64,000 bases of DNA from Methanobacterium sp964452085 (GTDB lineage Archaea; Methanobacteriota; Methanobacteria; Methanobacteriales; Methanobacteriaceae). Shown here piece by piece: positions 1 through 9,060 of this stretch. The position numbers and the translations under genes are program-made. The stretch is from positions 18,935 to 82,934 of the forward strand of contig CAYVKL010000009.1 in NCBI GenBank assembly GCA_964452085.1, written 5' to 3'. Position 1 is the stretch's first letter. Each line of letters starts with the position of its first letter. Below the pieces are notes generated by a model. That model did no database searches. It was not told where the DNA came from and saw only the letters and a list, made by a program, of their open reading frames with translations.

Positions 1-1
1 G

Positions 2-559
2 ATCAGCGATGATGTAGGAGAATTTCTGGTAAAACTGGCCAGGTCAGCCATTGAAAACTACATGGAAGATGGTAGAATAATTAAAGTTCCTGATGATGTA
101 AACCCAATTTTGAAAGAAGAAAGAGGTGCATTTGTCACCCTACATCTGGATGGTGAATTAAGGGGGTGTATTGGTTACCCTGAGCCGGTAAAACCATTGG
201 CTCAAGCTGTGATTGAGGTGGCTATCAGTGCAGCCACAGGAGATCCTCGTTTCCCTCAAGTCAACCTTTTAGAAATGGAAAAAATCCTGGTGGAAGTGAG
301 TGTACTCACCAAACCAGAACTCATACAAGTTCAAAAACCTGCCCAGTACCTGGAAAAGATTGATGTTGGAAAAGACGGACTCATAGTTGAAATGGGATTT
401 TATCGTGGATTACTACTTCCCCAAGTTCCAGTGGAATGGCAATGGGATGTTGAAGAATTTTTAGCAAATACTTGCATGAAAGCAGGCTTATCTGCCGATT
501 GTTGGTTGCAGGATGGAGTGAAACTTTACAGTTTCCAGTCCCAAATATTTGAAGAATAA
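2..559 (+). CDS. AMMECR1 family protein, 5' end outside window
   Basis: The reading frame is open from base 2 to the stop at 559 with no initiator in the first 60 bases that fits the family, so the gene begins upstream; residues encoded before the ATG at 62 (…DDVGEFLVKLARSAIE…) match the usual AMMECR1 start. The family hallmark LRGCIG is present as ELRGCIGYPEP, followed by the FPQVNLLEMEKILVEVSVLT-type strand pattern. AMMECR1 proteins are small cytoplasmic proteins conserved in archaea, bacteria and eukaryotes; their biochemical role is unresolved, although a link to RNA or protein modification has been proposed. No partner gene is visible because the upstream side is cut. Confidence 0.9.
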   Translation: MSDDVGEFLVKLARSAIENYMEDGRIIKVPDDVNPILKEERGAFVTLHLDGELRGCIGYPEPVKPLAQAVIEVAISAATGDPRFPQVNLLEMEKILVEVSVLTKPELIQVQKPAQYLEKIDVGKDGLIVEMGFYRGLLLPQVPVEWQWDVEEFLANTCMKAGLSADCWLQDGVKLYSFQSQIFEE

Positions 560-777
560 TTAATATCAAGAATAATTAATATTATTTTTGGACAGACAAT
601 TTTTAGAAAATTAGAATAGACAATTTAAAGAATACATCTATATTATTTAGAAAAGACAATAATAGAATAGATGAAAATTAATTGGTTTTTAAATACATTA
701 ATTAGTTTTTAAGTACATTATCTATAACTTAGATAAATTAAAAAAAAGGAATTTATTAAAGCTAAATTTTAAAAAAT
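560..777. repeat. AT-rich spacer with short direct repeats
   Basis: This spacer is strongly AT-rich. Near 676-722 the phrase 'attaattggtttttaaatac' is followed by the near copy 'attaattagtttttaagtac', about 23 bases apart, and 'gacaat' recurs at 594, 628 and 655. No gene or RNA is visible. It must hold the promoter of the downstream GTPase, but no single TATA box stands out. Confidence 0.4.
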
Positions 778-1812
<1,035 letters not shown>

Positions 1813-1919
1813 AGTTCATCTTTCTTGAAATATTCAGTTGAAATCTATTAATCACACTTAATCCTTAAAAAACTTAACTTCTCTTAATTAATTGTATTTT
1901 GATGATGTGAGGGATTTCT

Positions 1920-2519
1920 ATGGAAGAGAAAAAAAGATTAGAATCCAAAGACAAAGACGATTTAATGTCTAAAGCTGCTGACGTAAAAGACACTGTTTCA
2001 GACAAAGGCGAAGAAGTTAAAATAAAAGCTTCTGAAGCTAAAGACTCAGTATCTGATAAAAGTAAAGAATTCCGGGAAAGCGCTTCGGAAAAAACGGAAG
2101 AACTACGCACCACCGCTGAAAAGATGGTTAACGATGTTTTGAAAACCCTGCGTGAAAAACAGGAAGATCTGGGAAAAACCATTACTGACTACACTGCCCC
2201 CACCACTCCCTATGTGGATGTAATAGATACAGCTCTAGATTACATTGTAATAGCTGATCTTCCAGGTGTTGAAAAAGATAAACTGTCTGTAGATGTTACT
2301 CATGATTCACTAACCATAACTGCTACCTTCCAGGATGGAATGGACGGTGAAGATGTCACTTACCTTAAAAGGGAAAGAGGTTCTGGTGAAGTGTCACGTA
2401 CCATAAAATTAACTGATGAAATCAAAATCAAAGAAGCCAACGCCAATTTTGAAGATGCCATTCTAACGGTAACTCTTCCTAAAAAAATCGCTGAAAAGCA
2501 AAAACTGGAAATAAATTAG
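1920..2519 (+). CDS. Small heat shock protein Hsp20 with repetitive N-terminal extension
   Basis: Residues about 95-199 form an alpha-crystallin domain (YVDVIDTALDYIVIADLPGV… LKRERGSGEVSRTIKL… ANANFEDAILTVTLPK), ending in KLEIN, which supplies the I/L-X-I anchor used in oligomer assembly. It should act as an ATP-independent holdase in the cytoplasm. The first ~85 residues are unusual: charged, low-complexity and built from about 11-residue repeats of the type KAADVKDTVSDKGEEV / KASEAKDSVSDKSKEF / SASEKTEELRTTAEK, reminiscent of LEA or apolipoprotein amphipathic helices. The start ATG follows a GAGGG ribosome-binding site at about 1909-1913. The gene stands alone and is followed by a hairpin terminator. 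Confidence 0.92.
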   Translation: MEEKKRLESKDKDDLMSKAADVKDTVSDKGEEVKIKASEAKDSVSDKSKEFRESASEKTEELRTTAEKMVNDVLKTLREKQEDLGKTITDYTAPTTPYVDVIDTALDYIVIADLPGVEKDKLSVDVTHDSLTITATFQDGMDGEDVTYLKRERGSGEVSRTIKLTDEIKIKEANANFEDAILTVTLPKKIAEKQKLEIN

Positions 2520-2560
2520 ATTAATTAATTATAATTTGGGAATAAAAATATTCTCCCAGT

Positions 2561-2595
2561 TCTGGGTTATGAAAAACCCAGACTATTTTCTTTTT
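2561..2595 (+). terminator. Hairpin plus T-run after hsp20
   Basis: An 8-bp perfect stem, TCTGGGTT (2561-2568) with AACCCAGA (2575-2582), is followed by a T-rich tract at 2584-2595. It lies 40 bases after the Hsp20 stop codon and looks like a transcription terminator. Confidence 0.75.
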
Positions 2596-2675
2596 TAAAT
2601 ATATTTAAATAGAATTAGACATTAGTTTTGGGATTATTTGTTGAATCCCCTGATTATTATCTTCTGAAATTTAAC

Positions 2676-2733
2676 TCATCAGGAATAATCTTATCAGGAA
2701 TAATCTTATCAGGAATAATCTTATCAGGAATAT
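2676..2733. repeat. 15-bp tandem repeat, about four copies
   Basis: The unit TATCAGGAATAATCT repeats head to tail about 3.9 times, the first copy having one change and the last being partial. It lies between the convergent hsp20 and SIS-domain genes, 44 bases beyond the stop of the latter. Length and perfection suggest slippage-type expansion. Confidence 0.85.
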
Positions 2734-2776
2734 AACCTCGTGTGATTAACTAAAATAATCATATAAAATAAGAAAT

Positions 2777-3781
2777 TTAGTATCTTACTTTTCCAATATG
2801 TCTGGTGCTGCCGGGGTCTTCGTTGTTAAAGTGGGCCAAGTAGTATATAAACCATTCCAGAGGTACTACCAGAAGTAATGGTGCAAGAAGTGGGTTCACA
2901 TCAGCATAATCCTGCATCCTGTACACCAGGTTTTTTGCCCCTATTTTTTCTGAGAAGTCTATTGATTTACGGGTGAACTCATCACCAGGGTAACCTGCAT
3001 CCAGGAAGACTACTGGAATGTTTTTTTCCACCCGTTCAATAAGTCCGTGGCGGAATTCCCCAGAATATAATGGGCAGGCGTGTTTAATGGCTCCTTCCAT
3101 GAACATGGTCATGGCCAGCTTATAGGCCAGTCCATAGTTTGGTCCGCTTCCCATACAATAGAAAATATCATAATCTGCATATTTTTGTGCTAAAACTTTA
3201 TTTTCTTCTTCAGTTTTCTTTAAAAGATCTTCAGTAATTGATGGGATTTTTCCCAAGTCTTTCAGAACTTCCTGGGCTTCAATGGAATCTTCCATGGTGA
3301 ATAGTATCTGGTAGAGGCTCATAAGCTGGGTCATATAAGTTTTAGTTCCCAGAATAGCGGTTTCTGTACCGCAGCGGGTTAATACAGCATCATCGGATTC
3401 CTTCATCATTGTACTTTTGCCTTCATTAACAATGGATACTGTGTACATCCCATTTTCCTGAGCTTTTCTAAGGGCTGCCAGGGTATCAGCAGTTTCTCCA
3501 GATTGTGATGTTAAAATAACTCCTGCATTTTCTTTATGAAGATTTTTATGATAGAAGAACTCATAACCTGTGAAAACCTCGAGATTCCTGTTTGAAATCA
3601 TTTTCATGGCATCTATGGATGAATAACACGTTGATAGGGAGCTACCGCATCCAACCAAGTATATTTTATCAAATTCCTCAAACTTCCCACTAATATCTCT
3701 CATGTGAGACATTTCAGCATCCATGGTGTCCTTTAAAGAGCGCGGCTGCTCTATCATCTCTTCATACATTTTATAATGCAT
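2777..3781 (-). CDS. SIS-domain sugar-phosphate isomerase/deaminase (GlmS-isomerase-like)
   Basis: The 334-residue protein consists of two SIS domains (about residues 35-165 and 195-320) like the isomerase half of GlmS, without the N-terminal glutaminase domain. GCGSS (44-48) and SQSGETADT (92-100) are the phosphosugar-binding loops of the first domain; the C-terminal DPGSTRHIGKVRY tail resembles AgaS/FrlB proteins. It probably isomerises or deaminates an amino-sugar phosphate or fructosamine phosphate in the cytoplasm; the exact substrate cannot be read from the sequence. In a methanogen making pseudomurein amino sugars, a glucosamine-6-phosphate role is plausible. The start ATG is preceded by GAGGGA with good spacing. 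Confidence 0.85.
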   Translation of the reverse strand: MHYKMYEEMIEQPRSLKDTMDAEMSHMRDISGKFEEFDKIYLVGCGSSLSTCYSSIDAMKMISNRNLEVFTGYEFFYHKNLHKENAGVILTSQSGETADTLAALRKAQENGMYTVSIVNEGKSTMMKESDDAVLTRCGTETAILGTKTYMTQLMSLYQILFTMEDSIEAQEVLKDLGKIPSITEDLLKKTEEENKVLAQKYADYDIFYCMGSGPNYGLAYKLAMTMFMEGAIKHACPLYSGEFRHGLIERVEKNIPVVFLDAGYPGDEFTRKSIDFSEKIGAKNLVYRMQDYADVNPLLAPLLLVVPLEWFIYYLAHFNNEDPGSTRHIGKVRY

Positions 3782-3885
3782 AATATTCCCTCAAATAAGT
3801 ATCCTTGAATTAGTTATCTTATATTTAAAGATTATATTCCTTTTTTATATAAATTAATTTGCAATGGTTAATATAATTAGTTTAG

Positions 3886-4455
3886 TTATTTTTTATATTT
3901 CGGTTGTTCAGGAGTGATGAAAAGTTTAGATATTAAAACAGCCATTTCAGCCAGTTCTACAGGATCAGTTCCTATCAGAACAATCATAGGTTCTTTTCCC
4001 CAGCCACCTTTGTGGTAAATCACATCAGGAACAGCACCCAAACTATCTATGGCAACTTCAACACCCCATGAAATGGTACTTCCTTCTTTTTTCATAACAT
4101 CCTCTGGTTCCTGATCACGATGGTAACTGGAAACTCTTAAACCCAGTTTCTGACATATTTCCACCAGTTGAGGTTCATATTTTATGTTAAGTGCACTGCG
4201 CTTTTCCGGGTCATGTTTCATAATGCTTAAAGTAAGCCGGGCCATATGTGATGAAGCATTGTAATCCGGTGGACAAACAGCTCTGGGCAAGCCATTAACA
4301 GTAGTTATACGTCCAGGAATGCCTGCAACTTCTTCTACAGTCTGAGCATTCTCCTTTGCCATTACAATATTGCTCCGGACTTCGGGGATTATTTGTGCAA
4401 ATTCAGGTGAATCTTCAAGTATATGCACAGCTTTTTCAAGCATCTTTATTATCAT
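3886..4455 (-). CDS. thiN: Stand-alone ThiN-family thiamine-phosphate synthase
   Basis: The whole 189-residue protein matches the archaeal ThiN domain: PEVRSNI near the N-terminus, IPGRITTVNG, the conserved PPDYNASSHMARL segment, KLGLRVSSYHRDQEPE, then EGSTISWGVEVAI and VPDVIYHKGGWGKEPMIVLIG. ThiN domains join HMP-pyrophosphate and the thiazole phosphate to give thiamine phosphate. In many archaea ThiN is fused to ThiD or to a DNA-binding domain (ThiR); here it is alone, so it could be the enzyme proper or a sensor. The start at 4455 sits about 26 bases from a TATA-like box (4481-4489), which suggests a leaderless transcript; ATG at 4443 is an alternative. Confidence 0.88.
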   Translation of the reverse strand: MIIKMLEKAVHILEDSPEFAQIIPEVRSNIVMAKENAQTVEEVAGIPGRITTVNGLPRAVCPPDYNASSHMARLTLSIMKHDPEKRSALNIKYEPQLVEICQKLGLRVSSYHRDQEPEDVMKKEGSTISWGVEVAIDSLGAVPDVIYHKGGWGKEPMIVLIGTDPVELAEMAVLISKLFITPEQPKYKK

Positions 4456-5043
4456 ATAAAAAAATTTAAATCCAATGGAATATAAGTTTTGGGTCCGAAG
4501 GGCATGTCTAAAATATCAAATATGGGGTTGCAATGACCTATGTGGATTAATTTTTTTGGCAAATTTCAGCATTTTATTGTTGTATGGGTAGTACAAAAAG
4601 AGTAAAAAAGTGAGTGTTATCAACATACTTTTCTAAAATTTTAAATTTTCAGTTATGCGGCCTTTAACATTAATTGAAGTTGATTTTAGTTTTTTTTACG
4701 CGTTTAATATTCATTGGATTAATTTTTCTTAAAATGGGTTAAGAAGTTTGACCTAAATCAGTTGGGCGTTTGAACATGTGACCATATTCATATCTAAACT
4801 TCAAATTTTAGCATGCATGGATTAACAGGAGTTGGAAGGGTGAAGGGTTAAGAAAGGAATATCATTAGTTGGAATCATCCTCAAAAATTCTTATTTTGAT
4901 GGTTTTTAATCTAAAAAAGCCTATAACGTCGTTTTTACTCTCAAAAATCTATGAAAAGATTTATATGCTCAAAAGAACGATCTTATTTGTGTCAGGAACA
5001 TCTATCTGTTCAACTGACATCCAGAAAATGAGGGGGCATAATA
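4456..5043. other. 588-bp intergenic region between thiN and the wall-hydrolase gene
   Basis: This divergent spacer carries the minus-strand promoter of thiN (TATA-like ACTTATATTC near 4481-4490) and, at 4960-4967, a good plus-strand TATA box (TTTATATG, preceded by GAAAAGA) about 84 bases before the start of the large secreted protein. A purine-rich stretch lies at 4829-4860. An 80-codon open frame at 4869-5111 overlaps the next gene in another frame and is not convincing. I see no RNA gene or riboswitch. Confidence 0.5.
4953..4967 (+). promoter_or_regulatory. TATA/BRE promoter for the pseudomurein-binding protein
   Basis: GAAAAGA directly followed by TTTATATG gives a BRE/TATA arrangement. 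Transcription would start near 4990, leaving a leader of about 55 bases before the SD and the proposed CTG start at 5044. Confidence 0.5.
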
Positions 5044-8034
5044 CTGAAGCAACAATGTTTGCTAGCTTTGCTACTCTTACTTGGAGTTGCATTGCTGGCC
5101 CCGAGTATTAACTATGCCACCCCAAATCAGAATGTATCAGATAATTTCACGAATACGACAAATGTCAGTGAATTGTCAGAAAACAACACAAACTCAACTA
5201 TTATTCAGAGTACAACCACCAAGGTGGTTAATGATTCAAATACAACTCAGAAATTTAACCAGACATCAGAATCATCCAACAATACAAATAATAGCCAAAT
5301 AGACTACAGTAATCAAACAAACACCATTCAGAACCACACAGCAGCAGCATCAGATGGAACCTATGATAATGTCCACGGTATATGGTTGAATGTGGATGAC
5401 GTTAACAGCGTCAATGTCAGCGAATTAACAAAATCCGGAATAACGGATGTATTCGTCAAGGCTAACCGCATATCATCTCCCACATACGAAATTGTCCTGA
5501 CAACCATAATAAACAAACTCCAAGGTACAGGAATACGGATCCACGCATGGATTACTTGCTTCGTAGATACGCAGGGAAACTGGGTTGATCCTAAAGACAG
5601 TAAAACTACCGACGCACTGGTAAAAACCATAGCAGACATAACCAAAAACTACGAAATTGCTGGAATTCATCTAGACTACGTTCGCTACCCCGGGACAGCA
5701 TATAAATATACCGGCGGAACTGAAGCAATTAATAGCTTCGTTAAGCGGGTGTACGAAACAGTGAAACCCATAAAGGCAAAAGTTGCTATTTCAGCAGCGT
5801 TAATGCCTGAATGTGCAGCCAATGCATACTACTACGGCCAAGATTACACTGAACTATCCAAGTATCTGGACTTCCTGGTCCCCATGATCTACAAGGGGAA
5901 CTATAATGAAGATACAGATTGGATTGGAACCACCACCAAATGGATTGTTAATCATTCAACCAAACCAGTGGTTGCAGGTTTACAAACCTACGTTAGCGAC
6001 AGTAATGTACAAAAAATATCAGCTTCTGAAATTAACAAAGACATACAATCCGCCACATCCAATGGAGCATCAGGATTTGCTCTTTTTAGATACGGATGGG
6101 TTGATAAAGCTTTCTTCCAACAACAAACCACGACAACAACATTCACTATTGATCAGATAAAGGCTAGCGCAACTACTGTGAGGAATTACGTAGAGGCTAA
6201 TGGTAGTTTGCCTGGTAGTGTTTTGGTTGGCTCTACTCAAGTGACTATGTCACAGTTTTTAGAGCTTTTGGCTACTGCTACCATTCAGATTAACAATGGC
6301 AACAGTAATGCGATTGCTTTGAGGAACTTTAGTGCTCCTACTAATCCTATTGAGAACATTAAGTCTGGGAATATTCTCATGGCTGAATATCTCAAGATAG
6401 CAAATGATGTTAAAAACTATATGGATAGTAGTGGGAAAACTCCTGATTTCGCTTATGGGACTAGTTTGGGAAATTATCTCAGATTTGAGAACTTGGTGTA
6501 CATGTACAGCATGATCCTGGACTATTACAACACTAGCGGAAACAAAGCTCACTTCGCAGTCATGCAACCATGGACCACAATTTACCACCCGGCTCAAGTA
6601 ACTTTCACCGTAGATCAGATAAAGGCTAGCGCAACTACTGTGAGGAATTACGTAGAGGCTAATGGTAGTTTGCCTGGTAGTGTTTTGGTTGGCTCTACTC
6701 AAGTGACTATGTCACAGTTTTTAGAGCTTTTGGCTACTGCTACCATTCAGATTAACAATGGCAACAGTAATGCGATTGCTTTGAGGAACTTTAGTGCTCC
6801 TACTAATCCTATTGAGAACATTAAGTCTGGGAATATTCTCATGGCTGAATATCTCAAGATAGCAAATGATGTTAAAAACTATATGGATAGTAGTGGGAAA
6901 ACTCCTGATTTCGCTTATGGGACTAGTTTGGGAAATTATCTCAGATTTGAGAACTTGGTGTACATGTACAGCATGATCCTGGACTATTACAACACTAGCG
7001 GAAACAAAGCTCACTTCGCAGTCATGCAACCATGGACTTCAACTACCTCAGGAACCAACACGGGTAGTTCAACTACCCCGACAGTGACTTCAACTACTTA
7101 CACTATTGCCGAAATCATTGACGCCGCAGGAAGGGTTAAGTCATACATTGATACCAATCATGCTCTTCCAAACTATGTGACAATGGGATCTTTACAGATC
7201 ACCATGCCTCAATTCTTGAGGCTACTCACAATGAGTGCGTTAGAGGTTAATAGTGGGATCAGCACACCAGTAGTATTAAAAAGTGCATCAGCTCCTTCAA
7301 ATCCTTCTGAGGAGATGACAAGTGGTAACTTAGACAAAAACGGGTATATTGACCTGGCCACCCGCATTAAGTCCTTCATGGACTCAAATGGTGGGGTGCC
7401 TAATTATGGGTCAACTACTCTTGGGAAAATTCGTTACGAATCACTAATATATCTCTTTAGTCGAGTAATGGTTTTCTATGGAAATGAGCACTATTTACCT
7501 AACTACGCTGTGATGCAACCATGGAGCTCAGTCACAGGCTCTGGTAGTTCATCAACAACTGATCCAAGTATACCAAGTAGTCTGCAGGTTTACTTACAAG
7601 CAACTGACAACTGTCAGGTAAACGACCCACGTATAATTGCAACAGCTCAGAGCATAATCTCTGGAGCTACATCCAGCTACGATAAGGCCCAACGCATCTT
7701 TAATTGGGTGCGTGACAACCTTGAATATTCAATGTATTACGACACTAAGTATGGAGCGGTTAACACCCTCCTGAACCGTGAAGGGAATTGCGTAGATCAT
7801 TCACATCTAATCGTGGCCCTTTCAAGATCAGCTGGATTACCTGCAAGATATGTGCATGGAGTATGTACCTTTACCAGTGGAAATACTTATGGACATGTAT
7901 TTGCGCAGATATACGCAAATGGACAATGGTACAATGCGGATGGAACCAGCTACAGAAATGAGTTGGGAGTAATACGCAACTGGAATACCAATTCGTGGAC
8001 ATATAAAGGCACCTACGCGGAGCTGCCATTTTAA
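5044..8034 (+). CDS. Secreted pseudomurein-binding protein: TIM-barrel hydrolase-like + PMBR + transglutaminase/C71-like peptidase
   Basis: This is a 996-residue exported protein. A signal peptide (MKQQ then a leucine-rich core ending NYA) is complete only if translation starts at CTG 5044, seven bases after AGGGGG; the first usual start is TTG 5059, which drops the basic residue. An Asn/Thr-rich linker with many N-glycosylation sequons follows. Residues ~115-350 resemble GHL10/DUF4015-type glycoside-hydrolase barrels, with the IHLDYVRYP strand (Asp211). Three pairs of pseudomurein-binding repeats follow (about 365-515, 519-669, 680-835); the first two are identical. The C-terminal ~150 residues form a papain/transglutaminase fold with Cys916 (GNCVDHSH), His951 (YGHVFAQI) and Asp966 (NADGTS), like the C71 endoisopeptidases PeiW/PeiP. 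Likely role: wall remodelling or autolysis, cutting pseudomurein peptides and perhaps glycans. The glycosidase assignment is inference. Confidence 0.88.
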   Translation: MKQQCLLALLLLLGVALLAPSINYATPNQNVSDNFTNTTNVSELSENNTNSTIIQSTTTKVVNDSNTTQKFNQTSESSNNTNNSQIDYSNQTNTIQNHTAAASDGTYDNVHGIWLNVDDVNSVNVSELTKSGITDVFVKANRISSPTYEIVLTTIINKLQGTGIRIHAWITCFVDTQGNWVDPKDSKTTDALVKTIADITKNYEIAGIHLDYVRYPGTAYKYTGGTEAINSFVKRVYETVKPIKAKVAISAALMPECAANAYYYGQDYTELSKYLDFLVPMIYKGNYNEDTDWIGTTTKWIVNHSTKPVVAGLQTYVSDSNVQKISASEINKDIQSATSNGASGFALFRYGWVDKAFFQQQTTTTTFTIDQIKASATTVRNYVEANGSLPGSVLVGSTQVTMSQFLELLATATIQINNGNSNAIALRNFSAPTNPIENIKSGNILMAEYLKIANDVKNYMDSSGKTPDFAYGTSLGNYLRFENLVYMYSMILDYYNTSGNKAHFAVMQPWTTIYHPAQVTFTVDQIKASATTVRNYVEANGSLPGSVLVGSTQVTMSQFLELLATATIQINNGNSNAIALRNFSAPTNPIENIKSGNILMAEYLKIANDVKNYMDSSGKTPDFAYGTSLGNYLRFENLVYMYSMILDYYNTSGNKAHFAVMQPWTSTTSGTNTGSSTTPTVTSTTYTIAEIIDAAGRVKSYIDTNHALPNYVTMGSLQITMPQFLRLLTMSALEVNSGISTPVVLKSASAPSNPSEEMTSGNLDKNGYIDLATRIKSFMDSNGGVPNYGSTTLGKIRYESLIYLFSRVMVFYGNEHYLPNYAVMQPWSSVTGSGSSSTTDPSIPSSLQVYLQATDNCQVNDPRIIATAQSIISGATSSYDKAQRIFNWVRDNLEYSMYYDTKYGAVNTLLNREGNCVDHSHLIVALSRSAGLPARYVHGVCTFTSGNTYGHVFAQIYANGQWYNADGTSYRNELGVIRNWNTNSWTYKGTYAELPF
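6151..6575 (+). repeat. 425-bp direct repeat, copy 1 (PMBR pair)
   Basis: This segment inside the wall-hydrolase gene reads, as far as I can compare by eye, identically to 6613-7037 at the nucleotide level. It encodes residues about 370-510, one complete pair of pseudomurein-binding repeats. Its codon choice (many GCT, ACT, TTG) differs from the flanking coding sequence and from the divergent third pair. Confidence 0.9.
6613..7037 (+). repeat. 425-bp direct repeat, copy 2 (PMBR pair)
   Basis: Second copy of the 425-bp unit, offset by 462 bases (154 codons). The identity at synonymous sites points to very recent duplication or ongoing gene conversion. The copies are separated by 37 bases of unrelated linker sequence. 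Confidence 0.9.
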
Positions 8035-8056
8035 ATCTTTTTTTCTTTTTTTTAAT
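8035..8056 (+). terminator. T-rich terminator after the wall-hydrolase gene
   Basis: The stop codon is followed at once by two T-runs (TTTTTTTC then TTTTTTTT), the typical archaeal oligo-T termination signal. No hairpin is needed or seen. Confidence 0.55.
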
Positions 8057-8146
8057 TCCCTTAGCGAGAGCTATGTTCAATATTGTAAGATAAGAAATTA
8101 TCAATTAATTGGAAAAATCAGCAAATTTTAATGGAGGATAATTAAC

Positions 8147-8209
8147 AGTGTTTTAAGAGGAATTAAGGAGTGGTTTAAGAGGATCTAAGCAGTATTTAAG
8201 AAGAGATTA

Positions 8210-8212
<3 letters not shown>
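8147..8212. repeat. 22-bp degenerate tandem repeat touching the ribL stop
   Basis: Three head-to-tail copies of about 22 bases (AGTGTTTTAAGAGGAATTAAGG, AGTGGTTTAAGAGGATCTAAGC, then a weaker third) fill the convergent spacer. The last copy ends on the stop codon of the minus-strand ribL gene. Confidence 0.6.

Positions 8213-9060
<848 letters not shown>

Noticed and set aside
4456..5043. TPP riboswitch upstream of thiN
   Set aside because: The thiN transcript seems leaderless (TATA about 26 bases before the start), and no THI-box-like core was seen on the minus strand.
4869..5111. 80-codon open frame upstream of the wall enzyme
   Set aside because: It overlaps the signal-peptide region in another frame, has no ribosome-binding site and shows no domain-like composition.
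6259..7029. Two long minus-strand frames of 147 and 102 codons inside the wall-enzyme gene
   Set aside because: They share the same C-terminal 102 residues because they are antisense shadows of the identical 425-bp repeats.
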